DNA of 64,000 bases from Impatiens glandulifera (taxonomy: Eukaryota > Streptophyta > Magnoliopsida > Ericales > Balsaminaceae), in the NCBI RefSeq assembly GCF_907164915.1, contig NC_061866.1, forward strand, positions 53,565,113 to 53,629,112, given 5' to 3'. A program made the position numbers and the translations under genes. Position 1 is the first letter of the stretch. The number at the start of each line of letters is the position of its first letter. The notes below the pieces were generated by a model that made no database searches, was not told where the DNA came from, and saw nothing but the letters and a program-made list of their open reading frames with translations. Positions 11,436 to 26,146 of the stretch are shown here, one piece after another.

Positions 11436-11804
11436 GATAATAATAATTATATTTAATTATATATAAATTTGTAACATTTAAATTTTTTATACTGAAATTA
11501 TAATTTTTTTTGTTTACAGAGCAAATATAAAAGTTCAGAAAATCAAATAAAAATAAGTAATTTTATTATTATTATTTAAATTAGAAAATTAAAAATAGTT
11601 AAATATAAATAAGTATTTAGTTATAAATTACTATTATTATAGTTTAAAATATAATAAATAAATTAAGATTTTAAAATTTTAAAAAACTAAAGGATAAAAG
11701 AAGAATATTAAACTCATAGTGAAATCCTTCACCATATTTCATATTATATTAGAAGTTGCAGATATAGCATGACAGTAAGAATGATAAAAAAGGAAAAAGA
11801 TAAC

Positions 11805-12003
11805 TTAAATGAACGAGAAAGGCGGCATACCTGACTCGGGTGAGAAGCAAGGCGGTGCATCTTTGAGACCGACCTTCTCCAACCCTCCCGCAAACGCAAT
11901 CCCATTTTCCGATTTTGCTTCAACCGTCCATAAGCATGGCGGTGGATCTTCAATCAAAGTTGATGTATCTGAAAACGAATCCAAATACATGAGCAATAAG
12001 TGA
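11805..12003 (-). other. Unassigned exon-like block, minus strand
   Basis: A GC-richer block with an open minus-strand frame containing DPPPCLWTVEAKSENG and GLKDAPPCFSPESG. It follows the ProRS fragment in the same orientation, in the run of captured gene pieces. I do not recognise the protein. It may be another captured exon or untranslated sequence. Confidence 0.3.
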
Positions 12004-12021
12004 TTTCAGATAGGGTTACTA

Positions 12022-12441
12022 CCTCCTTCACAAATCATACCTTCTTCCAGTTCAGGTTGCTCAAATGATGAACAAAGAGATTTTGCGGCTCCCATCTACC
12101 CCTTGTCCGAGCTTTTACATCCTTCTCCACCTCCTGGTACAAAATTAGGATTACCAAATTACTAATAAGAATCGCCAAATGATTGGTTCTTCGGTTAAAT
12201 AAAATCATTTTTCTAATATTTTAAATATATTTGAATACAGCATAAAGATAATGATATTTATAAATTCCATACATCTTCATCACACCAAGGAGCCAAGATC
12301 ATTTTCTTGTTGCCCAATGCTTCAATAAATACATCAAATAGGCTAGTATGGACATTACCCAATATTTCTCCAACTTGTTCAACCAAAGAACTCATTAGAA
12401 TATCATTTTTTGCACCATTGTCACGGAGAACTACAAGCGCC
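12022..12441 (-). pseudogene. Cytosolic-type prolyl-tRNA synthetase fragment
   Basis: Two exon-like blocks. 12441-12272 reads VVLRDNGAKNDILMSSLVEQ and then FIEALGNKKMILAPWCDED. 12140-12022 reads EVEKDVKARTRG and then, one frame over, MGAAKSLCSSFEQPELEEG. Canonical cytosolic ProRS has RRDNG, LILAPWCDEEEVEKDVKART and GAAK-LC-PF-QPELPEG in this order. About 20 residues between the two halves of the first block are missing, and one G is lost in the GE-M region, which shifts the frame. The catalytic core is not present. Non-functional remnant. Confidence 0.82.
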
Positions 12442-13320
12442 TAGTTAACAACCAAAATTAACCAAATCATTAGAAATTAAATGAATAAAATATATATATA
12501 TATATATATTCTACATAATATATCTTATGCATAGTAGCATCAAAGGTCATATACTTCATCTGCGAATTCGCCTTCTTAAAAGTTAAAAATAATAATAATA
12601 CAAAGGGGAATTAGTCAAAAAAAAGTATGAGTTATAATATTTTTAATTTATTTCAAATTTTAAAATAAAATATTTTAACATTGTTATAGATTTTAATATT
12701 TTAAATTATTGAAAAAATAAGATGATAAAAATGAACTCTTCATATAAAATTTAAAAAACAATTTTGTATTCAACTATTTAAAAATCCAACTAACATAAAT
12801 TATAATATTCAAAAACAAAACCAAAAAAAGCTTAATTTAGGGTAGAGTGGTATAGAGAGAAAGAGAAATAAAGGAGGAGAGAGTTTTAGGCATGCAGTAA
12901 AACTTGGATCTTGGTCAGAGGTAGGGTAGATTTTCTTTACTTTGAGTTCTGCAGCTACACAACAAAAATTACCCAAGTTTCAAAATTGGAGGGAAAACAC
13001 AGGACAGGGGGTCGGGTAGCCTTTTGTCCAATTTGAAAATAATAATAATATGTTAATTGCCTATTTGAAAATTCACAGAAAATATAACTAGAGGTTTAAA
13101 TCTTATTATTAAAATTAAATAATAATAATATGTTAATTTTTTTTCAGTTGCTTTGAATTGATATGCATCAGCAGGTTTTTTTTTAGATCATATTATTAAA
13201 AATATATACTTTTATATGAGTTTGTAGTTTGTAATAATTTTTAAAAGAAAGTAGAATACATATTTTATTATTTTTGATTGATTATTAAAATTACAAGGTT
13301 AAATTCTCAAACCTAAATGG
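12442..13320. other. AT-rich gap between gene fragments
   Basis: Contains a short (TA)n run at about 12493-12508 and AAT-rich spacers. No exon is recognised. Confidence 0.5.
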
Positions 13321-13321
13321 A

Positions 13322-16112
<2,791 letters not shown>

Positions 16113-16242
16113 CTTAATGAGAAATGTAAAATTACTTGGAGAAGAGAGAATCAGCTGATCCTGTAGCCTGTCAATAGAATGCAGCAAAACTCGTCAGTCT
16201 AACAATCTCAAAAGTAACTATAATTCTACATAAGATAGTTAC

Positions 16243-16322
16243 CAATTTCTTATTGTAAGCATCCATATTCTTGTTGTATTCGGTTTTCCTTTTCTCTGTT
16301 TTGGCTACATATTGAGCTTTCT
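16243..16322 (-). pseudogene. HMGB (HMG-box) protein fragment
   Basis: The minus strand gives EKAQYVAKTEKRKTEYNKNM followed by DAYNKK, the third helix of a plant HMGB box (EKAPYVAKAEKRKVEYEKNM-like). Only this exon is clear. Stop codons lie immediately upstream in the same frame. It is co-oriented with the LysRS and EF-1alpha fragments. Confidence 0.75.
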
Positions 16323-16828
16323 CCTAATATCTTTAGTTTCTGATTTTTCTGGCCTGAAAATACAAGGAAACGATAATTAACAAACTGAATATTTTCACAC
16401 ATGATAACAGGGTTGCAATTGAAATTGTCATGAAAATGATTTTAACACTGAACAAATTTCTTTTGGACAGATAAACTGTAAATGCAGATAATTCAAGAAT
16501 GACCAAGTAAGCACTATTTTTAGGCTCAACCTGGAAACTCAAGACGGAAGATTATTAAAATTCAACACTGGTTTTCAATCTTGAACATTACAGGTCACCA
16601 TGAAGGTTACTAGGTTAGCATGTTCATCTTAAGATCTGTAATAAGTATTCAATGTGCATGCCTTTGAAACGTAACAACCAAGTATAAGAACATCAAACAA
16701 TTTTAAGCCTCATTTTCTTTAGCTAGCAATAAACATCAAATGTAAAGCAAACCTTGATCCCCATGGCACTATTGGCTGCTTATCTGCAAACTTAATTTCC
16801 TTTGAAACCTGAAAAAATAACCCACCAT

Positions 16829-17262
16829 TCACAAGCACATATAAAATGACCAGACAATCTCAAAAAATGGTGGATACTGTGAAAATGTCTCAGCAACCAT
16901 AGGTTTAGTTGTAATCATCTTAACAATACCTGCATCAACATTCTTCAAAAACTTTGGTTCCTTCTCAATCTCCTTTCCTGATCGCCTATCGATCTTGGTC
17001 TGGAGCTCAGCAAACTTCACAGCAATGTGGGATGTGTGACAATCCAGAACTGGTGCATACCCGTTTCCAATCTGACCAGGGTGGTTCATGATGATGACTT
17101 GAGAAGTAAGGCTAGCAGCTTCCTTGGCTGGGTCGTCCTTTGAGTTGGAAGCAACGAACCCACGCTTCAGATCCTTGACAGCAACATTCTTAACATTGAA
17201 CCCAACGTTGTCTCTGGGTAGGGCTTCTGGGAGAGCTTAGTGGTGCATCTCAACTAACTTGA
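16829..17262 (-). pseudogene. EF-1alpha (eEF1A) fragment with premature stop
   Basis: The minus strand reads IEVKLVEMHH, then TAA where the family has GAG/GAA, then [20 protein letters not shown] and [20 protein letters not shown], then the open part [20 protein letters not shown] to [13 protein letters not shown]. This spans domains 2-3 of eEF1A. The GTPase domain is absent, and after YPP the sequence leaves the family. No intron interrupts the match. The fragment is dead: a stop plus missing G-domain. A further exon-like block at about 16800-16745 (IKFADKQPIVPWGS) was not identified. Confidence 0.9.
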
Positions 17263-17289
17263 CTTCAATTGAAGACCGATGAGACCGAA

Positions 17290-17690
17290 ATAGACGACCA
17301 TGGTCCAATGAAACGTCACATTGGATAAGAAGATTACCTGAATAGCAAAGAGATGAAACGAGATTAGGAGATGAATCGAGTCGACCGGAATTGCAGGAGC
17401 TTCAGCCAAACGTTTATGCTGTTCTTCGCTTTACGTTTACTTCAATGCGAGCTCCTCCTTTCTTCAAATACTATCTCCTAGGGTGATTAGCTTAAACAGA
17501 AGCCTCGCGACTCACGCGTACTGTCTTCAAGACAGCTTTCCAGCAAATAGAGGACGAATCTCCCTGGACAGCTTCGTCATTTTGCTGCAGGTCTTACTGT
17601 AGCTTTTGACTGTCGAAGCTCTTCTTGACCGACGGTCCGACAGAACGGATCGCCCTCTCCTTTCTCAAGAACGTAATCACTCTCTTTTCG
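17290..17690 (-). mobile_element. LTR-like remnant related to the 50-64 kb repeat family
   Basis: The minus strand contains TTTGCTATTCAGGTAATC and CTTATCCAATGTGA after a TTCATCTC-rich lead. The repeat units at 52-63 kb have TTTGCTAATCAGGTAACATC and CTTATCCAATGTAG at the equivalent place. The resemblance covers about 70-100 bp; the remainder of this GC-richer block is not clearly alignable by eye. It abuts the EF-1alpha fragment. Confidence 0.5.
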
Positions 17691-17704
17691 ACTAATCATT
17701 TTCT

Positions 17705-18410
17705 CAACAATTATACAGAGATACGAAAAAAAATAATAATAACCAAACCAATCCGATAATTTATCAGTTTGATTTTATCGATTTATTGATTAATTTATTT
17801 TAATAGATCTAATTAACCTATTTTTTTAACAACGATAATAATAGTAGTTTAATCGTTAAATAGATAATAATTTAATCATATATATTTACTCATATTTATA
17901 TTAGTTATTTTATAAATATTAAATAATATTTAATAATATATATTAATTTTCCTTTAATTTTAAATTATAATTTATATAGAATTATTTTTTTTTAAAAAAT
18001 CTAATTTATATAATTATTAATTTAAAATATATACTTTTAAAATATATTATAGTGTTAGAATAATATAATATATTATAAAATATTTTTAAATATATTTATA
18101 AAATATTATTATAATATATTATATTATAAAAATAATATAAAATTAATAAAAAATTTGAGAATAACATAAAAGTACAGAACAAACAAGAATTTTGAAAAAA
18201 AAAATTATTCATAAGTTTAATACTTAATTTAAAATTTTGAATTATCGATTAACGGTTAACCGACCGGTACTGACCAGAACCAATGATTTTAAAACCGGCG
18301 AAACCGATACCAATAATGGTCGGTTAACCGGTTTGTAAAATATGAGGTAAAATTGGACTTAACCGCTACCGTTTAACCGGTTGATCGACCGGTTGAACAC
18401 CCATCGGCAT
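17705..18410. mobile_element. CGGTTAACCGG-rich non-autonomous element
   Basis: An AT-rich core is bounded on the right by dense cggttaaccgg and gaccggttgaac words (18240-18405) and on the left by a weaker accaaaccaatccga. It is related in style to, but not the same as, the 2935-3640 element. Ends and target duplication are unresolved. Confidence 0.45.
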
Positions 18411-18577
18411 ACTCCCTCTTTTTTTAAGGAAAATTTGACGAAATGACCATAAAAAGTCTCTTAAATGTTCTGGTGACCAGTACATAAAATTAATTGCGCT
18501 GATGACCATTTCAAAATATTCTGATGAAATTACCCCTTAATGCGAAAGTCAGGATTGTCATGCGACGGAAAGTACCA

Positions 18578-18796
18578 ACTATTATAAGCTTCTTTCGTAG
18601 AGGAGGGGATGTTTTTATCGGACGCGGCTTTACTAACAAACCCTACCACTAGAGGGCTCGTAAATGAGATATTGGAGGGGGACATGAGGATTACTTCGTC
18701 GCAAACGCGGCGTCGATTGAGAAGTTGGAAAGAATTGAAGTCAAGACTGGAACAAAGGGTGACATCAGAATAAATTGTGCACAAGTGAATAGTTAA
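18578..18796 (+). pseudogene. Class III peroxidase 3' fragment
   Basis: Closely matches the last exon of the intact peroxidase (41600-41818): ctattataagcttctttcg, aaaccctaccactagaggg, and the ending gtgcacaagtgaatagttaa. 3' UTR similarity extends to about 18910. Small deletions (for example around ggagggggacatgagg) break the frame, and everything upstream, including both haem histidines, is missing. Truncated duplicate of a gene now 23 kb away. Confidence 0.88.
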
Positions 18797-19373
18797 ATTT
18801 TATGGAATTGTCTTATTTTTTTAAGAATGTTTGTGAAGATAAAATGTTCTTTAATTCAGATATATTCATTTGGGTTAGGTTAATAATGTTGTTTTATTAT
18901 TCAATCTGTTTATTATGTTTTACAATTTATAAGTCGGTCAACAAAGTTCATTTGTTAAGAGTAAATGAATAAAATCAAAAGTTAAGGAACAAAACAATTG
19001 CTTAATTTGATTATTGCTTATAAAATTTTACAACTTAATAAATAAATTTGAAACCTCCTTATAACTTTATACATTTCTTTTATATATATATAAATATAAA
19101 GTTATATGAAAGAATTTATAAATATTGGTGGATTAAATGTTCCAATCTAATAATCTGTATCAAACAAAAATGAACTTTTATGCAATATATAATACAAAGG
19201 TTTATTTTGTTTTATTTAACAAAATAAATACACGATATCTCAATTGTCCATACTAATATGACTTTAATTATACATAATACATGCATAATACATGCATGCA
19301 TGCTGAAAGCAAAACATAAAAATAAATTATTAAAGAAAGAAAGAAAGAAAGAGAGGTGCTAGCTAGCTAATAA

Positions 19374-20124
19374 TTAATTTGGTGGTCTCTGGTTCTGGGA
19401 TTGCTTGATTTTCGTCACCTGTCAATGAAATATATATACGTACTTTAAAAATCTGTTCTATCTAAAATTGAAAACAATAAAAAAAAAGAAAAAGATATAT
19501 ACCTTGGAATTAGTACTGATGATGCTGACGGGAGAAGTGACGGTATCTTTTAAACAATTTGAATTGTCAGACTTTAGGAGGGGAAAATAAGTAATGATGG
19601 GATGATTTTGATGAGATAAAAATATTTTTGGTAAAATTATTTAAAAGGTATTGATATATAATAATAAATAGTAATTTAAAATAAAGGGTATTTTAATATT
19701 TTTAGTAACGAATTGAGTGATTTGATTGATGAGATTGGGTGAAAAGATGTTTGAATGGGTTGGGTTATTTAAATAACCCTAACCGAGCAAAGCCTTAGAG
19801 GAGGATGGCGGCGGAATAAAAATTGGGTCTGGGGAGGAGGAGTTGTTCATATGATTTGTCTTGATTTTCTTCTTCTTTGATGAAGCAGCGCCGGAGACCA
19901 ACGAGGAATCCCTACTAGTATTGTCGAAGGAGGAGCAATGATGACTGCTATAAGTTGTAGTTGTGTTTTTTTGTTTGGTTGGTCTATAGGAAGAATTCAA
20001 AGTAAGAAGTCCAAGAACTGCTCATCTTTTCTTCATCAATATCATCATGATCTCTATTATTTGGATATTGATCATCTTTGTAATCGCAGCTGCTACAAGT
20101 GGTGGATGTGGAGTTTTTCTTCGT
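19374..20124 (-). pseudogene. SOFL-like pseudogene, paralogue of the 1560-2093 gene
   Basis: Collinear with the intact copy but inactivated in several ways. The start ATG is ACG at 20124-20122. TGG in the FFLW region is TAG. A one-base insertion in the A-run after it shifts the frame. About 220 bp of foreign sequence interrupt exon 1 between 19570 and 19796. The second exon is still recognisable, with its acceptor (ACAG|GTGACG) and stop at 19374. The SSSWTSYFEFFL and SSLVSGAASSKKKK motifs remain visible. Confidence 0.85.
19570..19796. mobile_element. Insertion in SOFL pseudogene exon, MITE-like
   Basis: Absent from the intact paralogue, where acaatttgaat joins directly to ccttagaggagg. The right end reads inward ggctttgctcggttagggttatt, resembling the ends of the 14168-14341 element. 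The left edge (about ctttaggagg) looks like a decayed copy of the target, but no clean duplication can be assigned. Confidence 0.6.
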
Positions 20125-20989
20125 TAAGATGATCAAAATGGGAGATTACTTAATAATAATTAGCTAATCATCTATCTATATATATAAGATCGGGATGTAT
20201 GTAAAGAAAAAAAAAGGAGAAAGGTGTACCTTATTATATGGACCACACCTATATATAAATATATATACATTTTAGTCTCATTCACTTTAACGTGGTTTAT
20301 ATCTTGTCATCCGTATATTAATTAAATATAAATACAACCAATATTTATATATCAATTTTATTCATTTTTTAAATTAATATTATTAGAAAAACAGGTCGAC
20401 AGTCTATTGGGACAAGAAAGGCTTGGGTGGGCTACTGGGCTTCGCCTCAATTTCTCCTTAGATTATATAATTAAAAATCAATAAAAGATAAAATTGCACT
20501 AATTGATGTTTTCTTTGTGTGTTTATGAGGTTGAGTTATATTTAAGTAGATTATACTTTTCTTCAACGGTTAATTATATATATTTTTTTACGAGGTGATT
20601 TCTTCACAAACATAAATAAAAGTCCAAATATTTAAAATTTAACCTCATCATAGCATTTAGTTATATTCTAATATGCATCTCAAAGAAATTCAAATTAGAT
20701 ATATCAAATTCAAATTACAGCAATAAATATACAAAAATAAAAATTTCAATATAAAATCATGTTACAACTTAAAATTTTATTCAAAAATATTTACAACAAA
20801 TAAATCATAGCTCAAGTTTGTTCTCATATTTAATCCCGAATTAAAATAAGATTATTTATTAAGTTCTTTGATATATGAATTTATTATATTATTGTTAGTA
20901 TTTTTTATTTTGAGAATATGAGAAGAATTATTTATTCACCTTACCAAATTTTACGTGATTGTGGCTATATATGTAATGGTGGGCCCACC

Positions 20990-21066
<77 letters not shown>
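20990..21066. repeat. (TA)n microsatellite
   Basis: About 75 bp of TA dinucleotides. It produces the tyrosine/isoleucine run of a spurious reading frame. Confidence 0.95.
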
Positions 21067-21072
<6 letters not shown>

Positions 21073-22095
21073 TAAGACTATGTTTATGTTTAGTATAAGT
21101 CTTACACCTGTATATAATAATTATATATACATAATAAAATAAATTATTATGCGTAGATTAATATTTAAGTATAAATTATATACTAAATGGAGTATAATAT
21201 AATTCTTGTTCTAACTTGTTACAAGAGTGTATAAATTTTATAAAATTTAATATTCCTTATTTACCTTTTAATTTTATAAAATTATTAAAATTATAATTTC
21301 TTTATTATATTTTAAAATATAATAATAATAATAATAATAAATTATAACTATATATATATATATAACTGGTTTAATTTTATAATTTAAATAATAATAATAA
21401 ATACTTAATTATTTATTTTTATTTAATTTTAAAAAATTTATATATATTTATTTTATATCTATAAACAAAAATTATATTAAAAAAAATTTAAATGTGACAA
21501 TTTTATATCTGATTAAATATAATAATTATTTAAAAAAACAAATAATGTTAGTAAATAATAGTTATATATATATAATTAATTTATAAAATAAAATTTCATT
21601 ACATTATTAATAAATAATATTTGTAATTAATTATATAAATTAGTGATATTATTATTATTAATTAATAATACTTATATGTATATATATATAAACATTATTT
21701 CTAAAATTAATTTATAATTATACATTTCTAATTTAAAATATAATTTTATTAAAATTATTATTATTAATTAATATATAAATAATTTTTATTTATATAATTA
21801 TATAAATTAAATTATGAGGAATTATATATAAAATAATATAATTCATATAATATTATTATTTATTTTTAAAATAGATTAATATGATAATTATATATTAATT
21901 TTATTAATTTTAATATAATTAATAATACAAACTACATCTAAAATAAATAAAAATAATAATTTATATAAATATAAGGACAAATCTTTTATATTTTTTACTA
22001 CTTTCTTATAGCACCAACCAAACACAAAATAATAAACATATATAATTTATACATATTTTATATACCTAGTACTAGTACCGAATACAAACACTACT
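21067..22095. other. AT-rich insertion specific to duplication copy B
   Basis: About 1 kb of almost pure A/T with no coding potential, between sequences that are adjacent in copy A. The ends (atgtttatgtttagta... and ...tagtaccgaatacaaacact) are weakly inverted, which hints at a mobile element. Not proven. Confidence 0.4.
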
Positions 22096-24367
22096 TAATA
22101 TATATATATATATATATATATATTACCTTTAATTTCTTAAATTTTTTTAATTTAATTCATTATTTATTATTTAATGTTTAAAAAATAATAAAATTTATTT
22201 TTATTTTATAATTTTCTGTTCAACTCAAATTGTTTTTAAGCTTTCTTCAACTCAAATATTTTTAATCAACAAAAACACTTTATTATTTTAATTTGACTTA
22301 TACTAAATCCAACAAATTATTATCATTCATATAGACTGAGCTTAGACCTTGAAAAAATATTTTGAATAAAAAAAATGAAAATGAAGAAAAATATGGAAAA
22401 AGGAAATAAAAAAAAAGAAAAGAAAATAATCAAAATCAAATAAACTTAATTAATTAATTAATTAATTAATTAATTAGTACAAAATAGGAAAAATATCTGA
22501 AATCAAATGATAAGAAAATGCACATTAATATCATAATTTTTGTTCCTATATCTAAATAATATTCCTTAAAATAAAAAGTTAGTTCAATTTTTATAATTTT
22601 TTTCTTTTTGACTTATTTAGTAACTCTTTTTTTATTTATCTCTTTACTTATTCATTGACAAATTCATATGTTTATATATTTTATATATATTTAAATTGCA
22701 ACACTATTAAAAATTATTTTATTATTCACCAGCAATTTTTGAAAATTTATTAGCTTCAATTTTTATAACAATAAGGTGAAAACAATTTGCAAACAATGTC
22801 ACTGTTATTTGAAATTTTTAACTTTAATTGGTGTAAAGTTTTTATTAATTTAATATTATATATAAATTATAATTGTTAATTTTATTAAAAAAAAAAATTA
22901 TTGTTTCAAAATATTTTATTTTAAATTATTATTATTTACATGATTTGCTTAGACGTCATTTATTTAGTAAATATTTAGATAGTTATTCTAAAGAAAAATG
23001 TATTATAAATTATAATTTTATTATAAAATTAAACATAAAATTAATGTTTAAAAACATTTTATTTAAAATTATTATTGATTTTAACAATTATAAATAGATT
23101 ATATATATATAAATTATAATTATCTATCTTTATTAAAAAATCAAAATTTCAAAATATTTATTTTTTATTAAGCTAAAATATTAAATATACATTATAAATT
23201 TTTTTTTATAAACATTTTAAAAAAAAATCCAACAAATTCTATTTCCTAATCATTTCTTTAAAAATATTTTTATTTCAAAAAAATTAATTAAAATGTTAGT
23301 TTTAATAAAAATAAAATCATACCAATTAATGGACAAGATTAACTAAAAATATATAATAAAAACAATTTTATTTTTTAAGTAAAAAATAAACTCAAAGTTA
23401 TATAAAATATATATTTTTGAAGTTAATAACTATTAGTATATTTCTTAATTTTAATCAAATAAAAAACTAAGTATTTTAAAAGTTTTTTTTGTAAAAATAT
23501 TATTATTAGATATAACTTTTATTTTTTAATGATTAAATATAAAATAATTATAAACCGTACATCTAAATATAGTTTGAAAAAGTTAATTAAGTTTTTAGTT
23601 ACCTACCAAAACTATATGAATTCCAGATTTTAATTATATTGAAAATAATATAAAGTCTTATTTAATTAATATCATTAATTAAAGGTGAACTATATAATCA
23701 TTTTTATTTAATTAAATTATATCACTTTTACTTAATTTGATTTTATATATTTTATACATTAAACTATTAATAATTAGTATTAAAAAATAATAATCTATAT
23801 ACAATTATGGTTAAATAATCTCTCACTTTTTAATGATTTTTTACGCGTTAAAATTATAAGAAATGAATGGCCAAAAATATTTTGCAATTAATTAGATTAG
23901 ATTTGTAGATATACATATTTAATGTTTAAATAAATGATATAAATAATTCAACTTACTTTTGGTGGTAAATTAAAAATAAATCAAATTAAGACATAAAATT
24001 AATGATATTATAAAATAATTAGAATCAATTATCTTCATTTGCTATTTTTGTTTTTGAAATTAAGGTCTTATGCTTTAAGAAAAAAATTAATTCTTCAATT
24101 ATTTTTTAAATAAAATTTATTTATTTTATATTGGAGATTTGAAAATTCATCGTTTAAGATAAAAAAATATTACAAAAGGTTAATTAAGAAAACAAAATAA
24201 AATAAAGTTAAAAATTTTAATTACTTTTATACACAATAATATTCAAATTTTTATGCTTTGTATTATTATTATTATTTTTTAAAACCTTAAGAATATATCA
24301 AAATTTCAAAAATATTTAATTAATAGACAAAAAAAAATATTAAAACTGCATTTTTAAATAGACTCAA

Positions 24368-24399
<32 letters not shown>

Positions 24400-25100
24400 A
24401 TAATATCTATACATCTATATTGTTCTTATAAACAATTTAATCACCATAATATTTTACAACAACAAATCGACTAAAGTTTTAAGTATCTAATCGATTTAAA
24501 ATTTAAGTATAATTTAAAATTGATTCAAGAACAATATTAAGCGCGTAAGTATTCAAATATTAATGAATATAGAAGGAATCTCAACGTTCGCATATAAATG
24601 TTTAACCCGTATAAAATTTCAAATATGAGATCAAAATGGAAAATAAGCCAGCGCCTATTCATAGTATTTAGGAATATACGAGTTCGGGAGATTATTTGGT
24701 AAGAAAGTATATTGGCGCTCTTAATTTAAACATGATCATTTAATTTTCAAATTATATATTAATTTAACAACGTTCAACTTTTAAAAAAATAAAACGCGCG
24801 CGCCAAACAAATCTTAATACAACATTCATATATTTTTTGAATTATTTTTTGTATATGATAAGAACTCAAATAAAAAAATGTCAAACATTGTTTAATACAA
24901 TTTTTTTTATTAGTCTATTTGATTTGTTTTAAAAAATATATATACATTCTACCTTTTCACTCTATGTTGTATATCTATTTTTAATGATTATTCTTCACTA
25001 ATATTTTTATTTTTATTATTGTTTAACAGATTTTATTTTTTATTTTTTGTCGGTCTATTTTTTAATATGTTTTGCTGGTGCTTATCACTAAAGTGTAAAC
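22096..25100. other. Long AT-rich intergenic DNA upstream of the HD-ZIP IV gene
   Basis: No gene recognised. 22125-22790 is shared with copy A, while 22800-25100 is not. It contains a (TTAA)n-type run at about 22448-22477 and (TA)n near 24367-24395. Confidence 0.5.
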
Positions 25101-25119
25101 CCTGAGTCATATCTACCAG

Positions 25120-25126
25120 TATAAAT
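25120..25126 (+). promoter_or_regulatory. Probable TATA box of the HD-ZIP IV gene
   Basis: TATAAAT in the context accagtataaatgcat, followed about 30 bp later by a pyrimidine-rich stretch suited to a 5' UTR. The coding start lies about 1 kb downstream, which implies a leader intron. This fits the enhancing-intron motifs at 25403-25766. Confidence 0.45.
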
Positions 25127-25402
25127 GCATATCAATACACCATTTTCTAATCACCGTCTAAACAAGTTCTCACAGTACATTTTTATCTTTGTGAGTTTTT
25201 CTAATATCTCTCAAGTCTTTTACTAAGCTCTCTATTTATATATATATATATGCACAATGCTTCTATTTATGTTTATCTCATTCGTTTTGAAGTCTTTCAT
25301 CATTGTATATACATATATATTTGATATGTCATAGCTAGATAAGTTATATATCAAAATAGGGATCTATATAAAAACAATTTATAGAGATACTTATTTTGAT
25401 TT

Positions 25403-25766
25403 TTAGATCTGAGTGATTTTTTTCATAGATTTACTCTATCTATTAATTTTGTATCACTTTAAATTATATATAATTTTTTTTATGTAATAGCTAGTTATTT
25501 TTTGATCTGAGGGATCTCTTTTATAGATCTACTCAGATTATATATCTATATCTCTCTATATACATATATTTGTAGTGATTTTTAGATAGGAATGATGTTA
25601 GATCTGAGTTCTTTCATCGATTTACTAACTTTGTATCATCTTATACATATTGAAAAGATCTGAGTTCTTTCATCGATTTATTAACTTTGTATCATCTTAT
25701 ATATATTGAAAAAGAGATGTAGATGAGTTTTTTTTATACAAACTTATATATTTATTTTTAGATCTG
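25403..25766 (+). promoter_or_regulatory. Cluster of intron-enhancement motifs in probable leader intron
   Basis: Four exact matches to TTNGATYTG, the motif linked to intron-mediated enhancement in plants: 25403-25411, 25501-25509, 25598-25606 and 25758-25766. Several CGATTT words lie among them. A 56-bp unit beginning gatctgagttctttcatcga is tandemly duplicated (25601-25656 and 25657-25712). The position, between a TATA box and the first coding exon, is what this motif class requires. That it acts as an enhancer is inference. Confidence 0.5.
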
Positions 25767-26146
25767 AATGATGTTTATGATAATTGATTTATATATTATT
25801 GGATCTATATTACTCAGATATAATAAAATTATATTGTATTATGTATCTAATAGTTAATGCTATTCATTCATATGTTAATCAACTATAATCTACATATCAT
25901 TATTTTCAAACCAAAAAACGAATGAAATTAATGATAATAGGGTATTAATTTGGTATAATTTTTTGTTTCTATTTGTGTAAAACCAAATTAAGGGGAATTT
26001 TTTATTTTTCTAAAAACATATGATTATTTGGTTGTCCTATAGCTGTCATATATATATATATATAATTTATTTATTTTTACTAAAAGAGGTGATTGAATAT
26101 GTATGAGCAGATCATTCCAAGTAGAGTATTGTCCAAGTGAGTTGAT

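Larger units (their letters stand above)
5342..11650. repeat. Two-copy tandem segmental duplication (about 3.1 and 3.2 kb)
   Basis: Copy 1 is about 5342-8423 and copy 2 about 8424-11650. The left flanks (5342-5840 and 8424-8910) start with the same intron-derived sequence around ttttggatcgcttgtc. The right flanks (7172-8423 and 10428-11650) both begin aaaagagtctttacttttta. Each copy encloses a different long palindrome. Later changes specific to one copy include a hAT-type MITE in copy 1, and a SINE-like insert and a 94-bp tandem duplication in copy 2. Confidence 0.75.

Noticed and set aside
20918..21142. 74-codon frame rich in Tyr-Ile
   Set aside because: It is the translation of a (TA)n microsatellite.
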